A stretch of DNA of 64,000 nucleotides from NCBI GenBank assembly GCA_018992685.1, contig JACVGT010000018.1, forward strand, positions 62,001 to 126,000, in the 5' to 3' direction. The first letter of the stretch is position 1. Each line of letters opens with the position of its first letter. This document shows positions 27,538 to 36,917 of this stretch, piece by piece. Source of the stretch: Theionarchaea archaeon. Its GTDB lineage: Archaea; Methanobacteriota_B; Thermococci; Methanofastidiosales; SZ-28-30. A model generated the notes under the pieces. That model was not told the origin of the DNA. It saw nothing but the letters and a program-made list of their open reading frames with translations, and did not search any database. Made by a program: the position numbers and the translations under genes.

Positions 27538-27711
27538 TTAGAGCCCTTTCACCAGAATACCAAGGATGAGCAGGACATTTGAAATCACTAAGCAAAGCTG
27601 GGCAAAATCAGTACGTATTGCGATTACGTTTGTGTAGAGACCCAGAAGACCGATGAGAAAAAAGATGAGGGCTATAACAAAAGTCACTGTCTTTGGTGCT
27701 TGAGGTTTCAT
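27538..27711 (-). CDS. Small two-helix membrane protein
   Basis: The ATG at 27711 gives 57 residues and is leaderless, 26 nt after CTTTTAATTG; the frame is open upstream to 27753 but that includes the promoter. Two hydrophobic helices (VTFVIALIFFLIGLLGLY and LCLVISNVLLILGILV) are joined by a short loop. No family recognised beyond the general class of small archaeal membrane proteins. Confidence 0.7.
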   Translation of the reverse strand: MKPQAPKTVTFVIALIFFLIGLLGLYTNVIAIRTDFAQLCLVISNVLLILGILVKGL

Positions 27712-27870
27712 ATGCACACTATGCATTCGACAATTAAAAGCTTTCTGATCCAAATGACTGAAAACTGAAAACAGCTTGAGAAACGGTCTCAGTAAGACAT
27801 GTTTATTTTTGGAAACACTCTTTAAGAGAATGTATCCGCACCTTTATAAGTGGAGTATTTACTAACAATC

Positions 27871-28047
27871 ATGGAAATGGAGTATTGCCAGATTTGTGGA
27901 CGAAATACACCAGCCTTAAGAGAGTGCATTCTGTGCGGGAAGAACGTATGTCCCCGCTGTTTCCGAATTTCCATGGGCGTCTGCAGAGTCTGTGTGCCCG
28001 GGCAGAAAGGAGCCTATTATGATATTCTCAGAGAGCATGTAGAATAG
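27871..28047 (+). CDS. Small zinc-finger protein
   Basis: 58 residues from the ATG at 27871, leaderless 25 nt behind TTTATA (27843-27848). Cysteines pair as CQIC, CILC, CPRC and CRVC, which could bind two zinc ions in a treble-clef or B-box-like arrangement. Similar mini zinc fingers occur in euryarchaea with unknown partners. Confidence 0.75.
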   Translation: MEMEYCQICGRNTPALRECILCGKNVCPRCFRISMGVCRVCVPGQKGAYYDILREHVE

Positions 28048-28181
28048 TATCGAAGATTTGGGCAGTGAAGATGCTTTCCTTTGTGACTGCAACGTTTTGG
28101 GTGCTCTCAAGATCCGATCTCGCAATTGATTGAAGAAATCACTATTTTGGCCCTATAGTACTTCCCTTATTTCATTTCATA

Positions 28182-28454
28182 ATGGTTTTTCAGCATCATG
28201 TCGACACCCTGTTCCTGAAAACGACTCTGAAGTGTTCCGGGAGCAAACCTTTCATTGGTGTAGGAAGTCCAGAGAGCAGTGATAGTCTGATCAAGTGCGT
28301 GACAGTGTGTGGAATTCTGATGTTGACAGTAGTGACCTCACGGGATGAGCTTCCTTTCACGGAGACAGTCTCTCTGAGTGAGCTACCTGATCGCCATTCC
28401 TCTGAAGTGGCTACAGCCATCCTGGAGAATACGAAGGAGTTAGGACTCCCCTAA
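28182..28454 (+). CDS. Hypothetical protein, weakly supported
   Basis: A 90-residue ORF with an ATG 27 nt after CCTATAGTA (28151-28159), which fits a leaderless promoter. The second half (ETVSLSELPDRHSSEVATAI) looks amphipathic and helical, but no family is recognised, and the opposite strand has an overlapping ORF. It occupies the otherwise empty 28048-28552 gap, where I see nothing else apart from the promoter of the next gene. Confidence 0.35.
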   Translation: MVFQHHVDTLFLKTTLKCSGSKPFIGVGSPESSDSLIKCVTVCGILMLTVVTSRDELPFTETVSLSELPDRHSSEVATAILENTKELGLP

Positions 28455-28552
28455 AGGGTTGGTGAGGAGGACTGGGTTGAGTCGGAAAGTGACAGCATAA
28501 GTTCTAAAAAGAAGATGAAACTCTTAAATAGACCTACGTGTCATATGTACCC

Positions 28553-29974
28553 ATGAAGAAATATGTGGTATTGGCCTTGCTCTTGCTTGTAGTCAGTTCG
28601 AATGCTGTGGTATCTCAGCCATTTACCGCAACTGTCGCCCTGTTCCCCGGATGTGGTCTGCAGTACTGGTATGGCCAGGAGGTGTGCGGGGAGATTGTGG
28701 TCTCTGATGATGCCTGGGTTACCCGATGGGTTGAGGACCAGTACGGGAATATCTGGTATCACTGGGGTACTCGGTACTACACGGCAGGTGTTCACCACTT
28801 CTGTGGATACATGGGATTACCCATAGGAGTCCATGTCATGAACATTGAAGCACAGCGGATCTCTGATGGTGCCATTGCCACTGACCAGTGCCAGTATACG
28901 GTATGCTGCGTCAGCTCGATATGGATACCTGGCAGACCTTCCTGTAATTGTGAGGATGTGACCTTTTCTGTTGATATTGACAAAAGAGAGGGTTCTCCAG
29001 GAGACTACATTACCGTGGTGGTGACAGCCACCAACGACATGGGAGGTGACTGCAACAAGAAGTTTGATGCAGGGCATCTCGAGATTGACTGGGGAATTCT
29101 CGGCGGCAACACGTCACCTCTGGAAAAGGATGTTCTGGTTAGACCCGGGGACACCAAGACCATTCTGGAAGAGACTCATTTGATACCCTTGATCCCTGAA
29201 GGAGATTACAATGTGGTGGTCTACTACTCTGATTCTGAATGCACCTGGATAGATTATACAATGATATCTGTTGTCTTGACGACTGAAGGCTCTCTTGAAG
29301 TCTTATCATATCCTGACATCATGAATGTGGATGAAAAAGGTCGCGTACGGGTCTTGGTACGAAATAAGAGCCAAAAAGAGGCTGAATTTACCTTGGTTGC
29401 CAGTGCTCCATCTGAGATTCATCTGCTTCAGAATAGATACACGGTTACTATTCCTCGAGCCGGGTACACTCAGATTGATGTGGCATTTCAGCCAGAGGAG
29501 AGAGGAACATACTCTCTCGAACTGGAGCTGACCAGTGAAGGCCAGTCTCTGGGGCACACAGTGGTCAGCATCCAGGTGGAAAAACCCATATCTGGACAGC
29601 TGGAAGTTATTCACCCGCCTGATGACGTCTCGAAGACTGAAAGTACTGTTGCTGTGCTACGCATAACAAACACGGGACAGTACGACACAGACTATCGACT
29701 GACTGCTTCAGCAGAAAATGTTGAGATTCAACCCATATCTGACTTCTTCGTGCCCGGGTCTCAAAACAGAGAAGTTCAGATCTACATGACCCCCCTGGCT
29801 GAGGGAGTGCATCAGGTGACCTTTCAACTTCTGGCAGAGGACCACCTTATGGACTCGGCCTCAGTCGCCTTTGAGACAACCAAGAGCCCTCCTCTGCTCA
29901 TGATAGGTGGAATTGTCACAGTTGTAGTTGTCCTGGTAGGAATAGCACTCATGTACTACGCCCTCAGAAGATGA
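28553..29974 (+). CDS. Secreted surface protein with C-terminal membrane anchor
   Basis: 473 residues from the ATG at 28553, leaderless 27 nt after CTTAAATA (28522-28529). The signal peptide is KKYVVLALLLLVVSSNAVVSQ. The N-terminal 110 residues are Cys/Trp-rich (CGLQYWYGQEVCG, HHFCGY, CQYTVCC), suggesting a disulfide-stabilised domain. Three beta-sandwich repeats of CARDB/NEW3-like character follow (starting near VDIDKREGSPGDYITV, GSLEVLSYPDIMNVDEKG and GQLEVIHPPDDVSKTEST), then one transmembrane helix (LLMIGGIVTVVVVLVGIALMY) and basic residues. Probably an adhesive or cell-envelope protein. Confidence 0.8.
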   Translation: MKKYVVLALLLLVVSSNAVVSQPFTATVALFPGCGLQYWYGQEVCGEIVVSDDAWVTRWVEDQYGNIWYHWGTRYYTAGVHHFCGYMGLPIGVHVMNIEAQRISDGAIATDQCQYTVCCVSSIWIPGRPSCNCEDVTFSVDIDKREGSPGDYITVVVTATNDMGGDCNKKFDAGHLEIDWGILGGNTSPLEKDVLVRPGDTKTILEETHLIPLIPEGDYNVVVYYSDSECTWIDYTMISVVLTTEGSLEVLSYPDIMNVDEKGRVRVLVRNKSQKEAEFTLVASAPSEIHLLQNRYTVTIPRAGYTQIDVAFQPEERGTYSLELELTSEGQSLGHTVVSIQVEKPISGQLEVIHPPDDVSKTESTVAVLRITNTGQYDTDYRLTASAENVEIQPISDFFVPGSQNREVQIYMTPLAEGVHQVTFQLLAEDHLMDSASVAFETTKSPPLLMIGGIVTVVVVLVGIALMYYALRR

Positions 29975-30131
29975 CACTCAACCGGCCCCTCTCAGACCGC
30001 AGTCAGACTTCAGCCAGTGAGAGCACGGATCCTGAGAACAGGCTACCATGACCACTGGAAACTCTCCTCCTGACAGGATAACCATCAAATCGGGACGCCA
30101 AAAGTTAAAAAGCACTATTCGATCATAATTC

Positions 30132-31379
30132 ATGAATATCCAACTGATTCCTGAGAAGGACCTTCATGACTTTATTACCATAGTGGCCAATGCGTATCCT
30201 AGGATGAAGCTATCTACTCCTGAGGAGAGAGACCGAACCAGGAGTCTGCTTCTCAAACTGCAGAATGAAGAACCCACAACACACATTTACGGATTTTATG
30301 AGGATGGAACCTTAAGGGGAGGAATGATACTCTATGATTTCACTATGACAATGTTTTCAGTGCCTGTCCTCGTTGGAGGAGTCGGCCTGGTAGCGGTGGA
30401 TCTTATCCATAAGAGAGAAAAAGTCTGCAAGGAAATGATCTCCTTCTTCCTTGATTACTATAAGAAAAAGGGGTCTTTCTTAACTTCACTGTATCCATTT
30501 CGCCCTGATTTCTATAAAGAGATGGGATTTGGATTTGGGACGAAAATGCACCAGTACCGTCTTCACCCTGAACAGCTACCTGCCAGAACAAAAGAACACA
30601 TCCACTTCTTGTCCAAGAAGGATACGGCGGCTCTGGTGGACTGTTACAACCGATATGCTGCAACAACACACGGAATGATGAAATTGACCAGCGAGAGAAA
30701 AGTGGAACGGATAATGGAAGATCCTCTTACCCGGATTGTGGGATATAAGACCGGGAATTCCATTCAGGGCTACCTTGTCTTCATGTTCAAGGAAGCTGAG
30801 ACAGAGAATTTTGTCATCAATGACATCAGGGTCAGAGAATTCATTTATGAAACCACAGAGGCCTTCTGGGAATTGTTGACATTTCTTCACAGCCAGAAGG
30901 ATCAAATTCGTTACTGCATGATTAATACCCAAGATGAGTACTTCCACCACGTACTTGATGATCCCCGGTACGGAGAGGACATGCTGATGCCACACATCTA
31001 CCATGAGACTGATCGAGATGGGATTGGCCTCATGTACCGAATCATTGACGTAAAAAGAGCTTTTGAAGTTCTCAAAGATCACAATTTTGGAGGCATAGAC
31101 TGCAGATTGCGTATTGATATCCAGGATGGGTTCTTTCCTGAGAATCAAGGGAGCTACATTGTCCATTTTGAAGAAGGAATTCCTCAACTGGGAAGAAACG
31201 ATTTTGAAGTGAGTATTCACCTTAAAATTTCTGATTTCACGTCCCTGATCATGGGGATTGTTCCTTTTGATAGGTTGTGCACATATGGATTGGCAGAGAT
31301 CTCTGATTCCGGCTATGTAGATGTGGTTACACGTCTTTTTGCATGGGCAGAGAAGCCAGTGTGTACCACAGAGTTTTAA
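30132..31379 (+). CDS. Eis-like N-acetyltransferase
   Basis: 415 residues with the three-part Eis layout: an N-terminal GNAT domain (VPVLVGGVGLVAVDLIHKRE, then YPFRPDFYKEMGFG), a second GNAT-like domain from about residue 165, and a C-terminal SCP2-like lobe ending in a VVTRLFAWAEKP segment. Eis enzymes acetylate amines, including aminoglycosides and lysines; the archaeal substrate is unknown. Leaderless, 24 nt after TTAAAA near 30108. Confidence 0.88.
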   Translation: MNIQLIPEKDLHDFITIVANAYPRMKLSTPEERDRTRSLLLKLQNEEPTTHIYGFYEDGTLRGGMILYDFTMTMFSVPVLVGGVGLVAVDLIHKREKVCKEMISFFLDYYKKKGSFLTSLYPFRPDFYKEMGFGFGTKMHQYRLHPEQLPARTKEHIHFLSKKDTAALVDCYNRYAATTHGMMKLTSERKVERIMEDPLTRIVGYKTGNSIQGYLVFMFKEAETENFVINDIRVREFIYETTEAFWELLTFLHSQKDQIRYCMINTQDEYFHHVLDDPRYGEDMLMPHIYHETDRDGIGLMYRIIDVKRAFEVLKDHNFGGIDCRLRIDIQDGFFPENQGSYIVHFEEGIPQLGRNDFEVSIHLKISDFTSLIMGIVPFDRLCTYGLAEISDSGYVDVVTRLFAWAEKPVCTTEF

Positions 31380-31463
31380 ATGGAAATTTCAGGCCGGAAG
31401 CGGGACTGATCAGGAAAGGGAGACCACTACTTTAATGGTTTTCCGGAGAAACCTTGAGCAGTC

Positions 31464-32267
31464 CTATCTCCTTTGTGCCTTCAAGACTGTTGAACCCAGC
31501 AACACGCCTCCCAGGACCAGAACGATGGTTGCACCTGAGGGCAAATCACCAACATAGGATATGAACAATCCTGTCACAGTTCCCATGACTCCAATGACCA
31601 CGGATAATATCATCATTTTTTTCACATTGAAGGTGAAATACCTTGCAATTGCCGCAGGCATGGTCAGCAGAGCAATTACCAGGACAACTCCCACCACACG
31701 TATCAGTGCCACAACACTCAGTCCCACCAGGCAGAGCAGAAGCAAATTCAACCACTGGGCAGGAATCCCCACCACCGTGGAGAACTCTTCATCAAAAGAC
31801 AGTCCCACAAACTCCTTATAGAACAGAAAAACACCTCCCAGGATCAAAACATCCAGGATCAGCATCATTATAAGATCCTGCCGTGGGACAGTGAGAATGC
31901 TCCCAAATAGGTAACTGAATAAATCAGGGGCATATCCCTCACTCATGTGAATAAATACCACACCAGATGCCATCCCCAGTGTCCACAATACTCCGACGGC
32001 TGCATCTTCCCCCATGTCTGCTTTCTTGCTCAGCATCCCGATTCCAACTGCTGACATCACACTGAAGGGGATGGCTGCCACAATGGGGCTTATTCCCACA
32101 AGGTACCCCAGGCCAATGCCTCCGAATGCAGCGTGGGCGATTCCCCCACTGATGAAGACGATCTTCCGGATGACTACAAATGTGCCCACCACTCCACATG
32201 CAATGCTCACCAGTGCTGCAGCTGCCAGTGCGTTCCTCATGAATTCATACTCAAGGATTTCAATCAT
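31464..32267 (-). CDS. Metal ABC transporter permease (ZnuB/MntB family)
   Basis: 267 residues with seven to eight transmembrane helices and family landmarks: FISGGIAHAAFGGIGLGYL, EFVGLSFDEEFSTVVG and the C-terminal RVVGVVLVIALLTMPAAIAR. ABC-3 permeases import Zn2+, Mn2+ or related divalent metals. Overlaps the ATPase gene by 8 bp. Last gene of a binding protein-ATPase-permease operon facing a NikR gene, so nickel must be considered as cargo. Confidence 0.93.
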   Translation of the reverse strand: MIEILEYEFMRNALAAAALVSIACGVVGTFVVIRKIVFISGGIAHAAFGGIGLGYLVGISPIVAAIPFSVMSAVGIGMLSKKADMGEDAAVGVLWTLGMASGVVFIHMSEGYAPDLFSYLFGSILTVPRQDLIMMLILDVLILGGVFLFYKEFVGLSFDEEFSTVVGIPAQWLNLLLLCLVGLSVVALIRVVGVVLVIALLTMPAAIARYFTFNVKKMMILSVVIGVMGTVTGLFISYVGDLPSGATIVLVLGGVLLGSTVLKAQRR

Positions 32268-33009
32268 CAGTGTGCCTCCTCAGTACTCGATGAGGTATCC
32301 CGTGGGCTAGAACCTCAACGGGACACTGATACACCTGTTCCAGCTGGTTCAGGGCTCCTTCTGCAGGACCATGATAGTACAGTTTCCGGTTGAGGCAGGC
32401 CACACTGTCCACATATACACTGACCACACTGATATCGTGCGTCACCAGGAGAATGGCCATCTTTTCCTTTAGAGAAGTCAATAACTCATAGAATGCTTTC
32501 CGTGCATCGGGATCAATACTCGCTGTCGGTTCATCAAGTAGCAAGAGCCGGGGCTGACGAACCAGGGCACGAGCCAGAAATACGCGCTGCTGTTCACCTC
32601 CGGAGAGGGTACCGATCCTCCTGTCTTTGAACTTGGCCATCTCCACCGTCCTGAGCGCATCCATAACGACCTCTTTATCCTCTTCAGAATGGGGGGAAAG
32701 AAGACCTTTGTAGCGACCCATTAAGACGACATCAAACACTGAAATGGGAAAGGCACTGTCAAATTGAATGTCCTGGGGCACATACCCGATCTGCTTTCTC
32801 CCAATCTTGGGTGGAGAACCAAAAACAGTCACGGAGCCCTTTGCTGGCTGTATCAAGCCTAGTATGACCTTGAGCAATGTTGTCTTCCCCGCTCCATTGG
32901 GACCAATTATGGACAGAAAATCATGGTCATTGACGACAAGAGATACATCTTCCAGCTGGGGAGAATGATCATAGTACACCCACACATTCAATACTTCTGC
33001 GAGAGACAT
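32260..33009 (-). CDS. Metal ABC transporter ATPase (ZnuC/MntA family)
   Basis: 249 residues from the ATG at 33009, which has GGAGGTG just upstream; the frame is open further into the binding-protein gene. Walker A is GPNGAGKTT, the signature is LSGGEQQRV and Walker B is LLLDEPT, with the H-loop THD. It powers the adjacent ABC-3 permease. Confidence 0.94.
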   Translation of the reverse strand: MSLAEVLNVWVYYDHSPQLEDVSLVVNDHDFLSIIGPNGAGKTTLLKVILGLIQPAKGSVTVFGSPPKIGRKQIGYVPQDIQFDSAFPISVFDVVLMGRYKGLLSPHSEEDKEVVMDALRTVEMAKFKDRRIGTLSGGEQQRVFLARALVRQPRLLLLDEPTASIDPDARKAFYELLTSLKEKMAILLVTHDISVVSVYVDSVACLNRKLYYHGPAEGALNQLEQVYQCPVEVLAHGIPHRVLRRHTDD

Positions 33010-33010
33010 T

Positions 33011-33865
33011 TCACACCTCCATAAAGGCCTGTGCCACTTTGAACAGGTTCTCAACGTAGTTCTTCTCCAGAGGATCTACCAGCACCACCTTCCCGCCGAT
33101 TTCTCTGGCAATAACCTCAGCCGGTTGTCTGTTCACCTGCGGGGATACAAAAATCACTGTAATATGCTCCTTTCTGGCCAGATCGATGAGTCGAGCTATG
33201 TCCTGGGGAGTGGGATCTTTCCCTTCTTTTTCAATAGGAATCTCTTCCAGTCCGTACTCTCTACAGAAATAACCCCATGAAGGATGGTATACTATGAGTT
33301 TGGTGAGAGAAGCAGGAAGAGCTTCCCGTATTCTGTGATCCAGAGTTTCAAGCTCCTGGAGGTATCGTTCCTTGTTTTCTGTGTAATAATCAACAGAGTC
33401 TGGATCGACTGCTACCAGTCCCTGGAATATGTTTTCTACCATGATGGCTGCGTTCCTTGGGGAAAGCCAGACATGAGGATTAGTCCCTCCATGATCGTCA
33501 CCGTCATGATCCCTGGATATGAGTTCTATCCCTTTGCTGCAGTCAATGACAGCCATATCTCTGTTCATGCTGATAATTCTATCCATCCAGCCCAGTTCGA
33601 ACTCTATTCCTGAACCCACAGCACAATACAGAGAAGCTGTGCTGACCTGAATTAACTGGTCAGGCGCAGGTTCATAAGAGTGGGGACTGGCCCCGGGAGG
33701 TATCATGACTGTCACAATAACTCTGTCCCCTCCAACCTTTTCCACAAACTCGGCTTGAGGAAGTATGGAAACGATAACGCCGATTCTTCCGGTGGCTTCA
33801 GGCTGTGGGCCTGACGTGCATCCGGCTGATAAGATCAGTACAATGAGGAGGAGTCGCTTTGTCAT
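33011..33865 (-). CDS. Metal-binding lipoprotein of the ABC transporter (ZnuA family)
   Basis: 284 residues with signal sequence and lipobox (ILSAGC, Cys16). The cluster A-I metal ligands are in place: His in GASPHSYEP, His in NPHVWLSP and His in VYHPSWGYF, with a short His/Asp loop (DHDGDDHGG) before the second. The gene is first in the operon; TATA-like sequences (33873-33899) lie close upstream, and a near-palindrome at 33920-33935 could be an operator for the divergent NikR. Confidence 0.92.
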   Translation of the reverse strand: MTKRLLLIVLILSAGCTSGPQPEATGRIGVIVSILPQAEFVEKVGGDRVIVTVMIPPGASPHSYEPAPDQLIQVSTASLYCAVGSGIEFELGWMDRIISMNRDMAVIDCSKGIELISRDHDGDDHGGTNPHVWLSPRNAAIMVENIFQGLVAVDPDSVDYYTENKERYLQELETLDHRIREALPASLTKLIVYHPSWGYFCREYGLEEIPIEKEGKDPTPQDIARLIDLARKEHITVIFVSPQVNRQPAEVIAREIGGKVVLVDPLEKNYVENLFKVAQAFMEV

Positions 33866-33919
33866 ATTACCATATATATAAAGTGTTATTAGTATATAAG
33901 GATTTGGACAATAATCTTT

Positions 33920-33935
33920 ATGATGAATGCATCAT
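33920..33935. promoter_or_regulatory. Candidate metal-regulator operator
   Basis: ATGATGAATGCATCAT is a 16-bp inverted repeat with one mismatched base pair, in the 190-bp space between znuA-like and nikR-like genes and about 20 bp upstream of the znuA TATA region. Proposed from position and symmetry only. Confidence 0.35.
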
Positions 33936-34055
33936 TATCTTAATAAGGCAAAAAGTGAAGAAGAGTTGTCCATAGCGAACGGAGGCAAGAATCGAGACAC
34001 AATCCCATCAGAATGCAACGGTTAACCTTTTATACCCTGTGATGTACCGTATGGT

Positions 34056-34439
34056 ATGCCTGTGGTCAGTATTTCAGTAAATGAGAAAATGCTGGAGGAG
34101 ATAGACAGAATACAGGAGAAACTGGGATTCTCCGGAAGATCTGAAGTGATCAGGGCAGGAGTCCGCATGCTGATTGCTGACACGAGGGAGAAGGAAAAAT
34201 TCACTGGTGAAATCAATTCAATACTGCTGCTTGTTCATCACCAGGACGTGGAAAGCGTGGTAACCCAGATAAAACATAACTTCGAGGATATCACGACTAC
34301 TCAGGTTCACAGTCATTTAAAGGGTGGGAAATGTTTGGAAATCTTCATCCTGGATGGAGAGGCTGAGAGGATAGAAGAATTGGCTGGATTTTTCCTCACC
34401 AGTGGGAAAATGGAATATGTTAAACTGATTGTCGCTTGA
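34056..34439 (+). CDS. nikR: NikR-type nickel-responsive regulator
   Basis: 127 residues. The N-terminal ribbon-helix-helix domain (SISVNEKMLEEIDRIQ, GRSEVIRAGVR) binds DNA and the C-terminal ACT-like domain binds metal. His74, His85, His87 and Cys93 have exactly the spacing of the E. coli NikR nickel ligands (H76, H87, H89, C95), so the high-affinity Ni site is intact. Leaderless start 25 nt after TTTTATA (34028-34034). It faces a metal ABC operon that it probably controls; nickel would supply the [NiFe] hydrogenase encoded at 48-52 kb. Confidence 0.92.
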   Translation: MPVVSISVNEKMLEEIDRIQEKLGFSGRSEVIRAGVRMLIADTREKEKFTGEINSILLLVHHQDVESVVTQIKHNFEDITTTQVHSHLKGGKCLEIFILDGEAERIEELAGFFLTSGKMEYVKLIVA

Positions 34440-34482
34440 GGGCTGGGGAACATGGCGATGTGTTGTAACCAGAGGTGATTTC

Positions 34483-35124
34483 TTGAACTGGAGGTCTGCC
34501 TGGAACCTTATGATACTGTGGTTCGGTGCTGCATGTCTCATACTTGCTACTGCAAAAGAATGGTCTGTGGTTCTGTTTGCAGTAACGTATGGACTGGGAT
34601 TTGGTGGAATTTGCTACGTACTGCGAAAAAGGGTGAGAAAGCGTCTTATGGACTTACATCTCAAGAATTATGGTGGATTCTTGGTGACCACTGTCCTCAT
34701 TACTGTGGGAGAAGAAACGTACTGCTATGCTCTTGGCAATAGAATTGCTCATCCTGTTCTGTGGGTTGATCTTCTCATGGTGACGATCTTTTGGTCAGTG
34801 TGGTTTGGCACATGGTATTTCTTTCTTTCCAGGTGGTATCAGTTCCAGGAAAAGGAAGCGCTAATGACAGCAGGGTGCACAGGGATTTTGTATGAATTCG
34901 TGGGTACTGGAGCAATCCTGGAGAATCCTGGAGGATTCCTGCTGATCACACCCCTTGCTGTGGTGGTCTACGCCGCCATTTTCGTCCTACCTCTGCAGTT
35001 TCTGGACTTTTCTGGAAAACGAACGGGCTCTTCAAAATACATGGTCGGAATTTTCCTCCCTTTCTTTCTGACAGTTCCTGCAGCACTTGGATTGTATGTG
35101 ATATTTTCCGTCCTTGGCATCTAG
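34483..35124 (+). CDS. Membrane protein of unknown function
   Basis: 213 residues from a TTG at 34483, preceded by GAGGTGAT; the longer frame from 34429 overlaps nikR and lacks a ribosome site. Six or so hydrophobic helices (for example MILWFGAACLILA, VVLFAVTYGLGFGGICYVL) with a conserved-looking ITVGEETYCYALG between them. It follows nikR by 43 nt and may be co-transcribed; no function assigned. Confidence 0.65.
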   Translation: MNWRSAWNLMILWFGAACLILATAKEWSVVLFAVTYGLGFGGICYVLRKRVRKRLMDLHLKNYGGFLVTTVLITVGEETYCYALGNRIAHPVLWVDLLMVTIFWSVWFGTWYFFLSRWYQFQEKEALMTAGCTGILYEFVGTGAILENPGGFLLITPLAVVVYAAIFVLPLQFLDFSGKRTGSSKYMVGIFLPFFLTVPAALGLYVIFSVLGI

Positions 35125-35351
35125 AGTGCATTTTACGGAAACCTGCAATCTCCCTTCTTGTACATTTTTACAGATGAAATCGAAGCCAGTCGGTAGTGGT
35201 CCGATTCCAGATGGGAAGAGTGCTCCCTGAGAGATGTGATCGGGAAAAAATGTGCCAGTTATCGTCTATGAGACCTGTGAACCTCTCGAATTATCAGTAC
35301 GTATTCAGCAGGATATATAAACTATCAATCATATTGTAAGAGGTGATGACT

Positions 35352-35936
35352 ATGAGCAAAGGCACACCAAGAGTTGGAGAAGAATTCAGACCTGCTTCAC
35401 AGCTTCAAAAGCTGTATTTCATATATCTCATTCTGGTCATACTTCTGGCATTCGTGTGGTGGTGGATTCTTGTCTTGGTACTGGTTCCCTTTGTTGCAGT
35501 CCTGGTAAGCATTCCTTTCTGTGCTGCCTTTGGGTTTACTGCATACTGGATTCCCAAGTACTATTCCACAATTCGGTACACGATGACAGAGAATGAGGTT
35601 CGATGGCTGAGAGGAGTGTGGTTCAGGAAGACAGGAATTGTTCCCTACAACAGGATCACGAATGTAGACATATCACAGGGACCACTATCCAGGAGACTGG
35701 GCATTGCGTCTTTGAGGATACAAACGGCAGGGTATTCCGGTCAATCTGGAGGAATGGGTACTGCAGAACTGCATCTGGATGGCATTGAACAGTACGAAGA
35801 ACTGCAGGAAGTCCTAGTGGAATATGTGCGTGGCAGGAAGCCTGTGGCGGTGGAAACATATGAACCTGAGGGTATACAGGGAAAGATGTTGGAGGAATTG
35901 ACCAGGATTCGAACCTTACTGGAGAAGTCTTCCTAG
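35352..35936 (+). CDS. PH-domain (bPH2, YdbS-like) membrane protein
   Basis: 194 residues from the ATG at 35352, with GAGGTGAT directly upstream and a GATATATAAAC promoter near 35311-35321. Two transmembrane helices (KLYFIYLILVILLAFVWWWI and the next hydrophobic stretch) precede a bacterial PH-like domain: YTMTENEVRWLRGVWFRKTG and VPYNRITNVDISQGPLSRRLG are the family core. Such proteins sit in the membrane with unknown roles. Confidence 0.88.
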   Translation: MSKGTPRVGEEFRPASQLQKLYFIYLILVILLAFVWWWILVLVLVPFVAVLVSIPFCAAFGFTAYWIPKYYSTIRYTMTENEVRWLRGVWFRKTGIVPYNRITNVDISQGPLSRRLGIASLRIQTAGYSGQSGGMGTAELHLDGIEQYEELQEVLVEYVRGRKPVAVETYEPEGIQGKMLEELTRIRTLLEKSS

Positions 35937-35981
35937 TGTAGTATTTTGGAGAACCTGATGACTGCAGGAGCTTCTGGGAAT

Positions 35982-36917
35982 TCAAAGTCCACAGATGAAT
36001 TCTTTTTCAAAGTCAAAAAGAATTCCTTTCTCTTCTTTATAATGAAGTTCCAACTTCCTTTGTGTGGTAATTTCACCCATGATGCTAACTGAGATGTCAC
36101 GATCTCTGAATATTTGAGTCACTTCATCTACATGAATGGGGTTCACAGTAAGAATGAATCCGTAACCAGGGTACATTTTCACAAAAGTGGTGATGTCTAT
36201 CGGGGAGGGTATGGACTCTACATCTACAAGAGCACCTACTTTACTGGTTTCCAGCAACATGCCAAGAGACCCCAGTATTCCTGGGTTGGAAACGTCCTTG
36301 CAGGCTGTGGCCAGCCCCTTCTCAGCAATGACGGGTAATGCCTCAAGTCGGTACAGGACTTCTTTGGTGGTCTTCATACTGGTTGAATCCCAGTTTAGAT
36401 AGGTCTTGTATTGCTTCCCTTCTAAATCAATAGCCAGAATAACCGTGTCCCCCGGACGTGCATCGAAGCTGGTGAGAACCTTTCTTGCCTTCCCGAGAAT
36501 GGAAACGGCCACAGAGGTAGGTGCATCTGGGTGCACATGACCCCCCACCATGGGAACCGCAAACTTCTGGCAGGCAGTCTCAATTCCTTCCAGGAGCTCT
36601 TCTGCCTCCTCTTCTTTGAGAGACAGAACATTGACCATGGCCACGGGTACACCTCCCATGGCGTAGATGTCATTGACGTTAACGAGGACTGAACAGTACC
36701 CTGCCCAGAAAGGATCTCCTCCCAGCCTCCACCAGATACCATCTGAAGCAAACAACAGGTAGTAATCTTCCCAGGGGAGGATAGCTGCATCGTCTCCCAG
36801 CATGGTCGGAATTCCTGCCAAGGATGCACTCTCCTTAAGCCGTGTCACATGCTGTACTGCTTTCTTCCGGGTCAATCCCTCATAGTCCTTTATATCCTCT
36901 ATCAACCTGTTCAACAT
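35982..36917 (-). CDS. AIR synthase-related protein (ThiL/HypE/SelD fold)
   Basis: 311 residues with the PurM-like ATP-binding fold: LGDDAAIL near the N terminus, FWAGYCSVLVNVNDIYAMGG (a typical metal/ATP loop), MVGGHVHPDAP and the C-terminal PGYGFILTV strand. Members phosphorylate or activate small substrates using ATP. It is the last gene after an ABC transporter (overlap 38 bp with the ATPase), so its substrate may be what the transporter imports; thiamine-precursor or methanogenesis-marker-2-like roles are possible. Confidence 0.8.
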   Translation of the reverse strand: MLNRLIEDIKDYEGLTRKKAVQHVTRLKESASLAGIPTMLGDDAAILPWEDYYLLFASDGIWWRLGGDPFWAGYCSVLVNVNDIYAMGGVPVAMVNVLSLKEEEAEELLEGIETACQKFAVPMVGGHVHPDAPTSVAVSILGKARKVLTSFDARPGDTVILAIDLEGKQYKTYLNWDSTSMKTTKEVLYRLEALPVIAEKGLATACKDVSNPGILGSLGMLLETSKVGALVDVESIPSPIDITTFVKMYPGYGFILTVNPIHVDEVTQIFRDRDISVSIMGEITTQRKLELHYKEEKGILFDFEKEFICGL

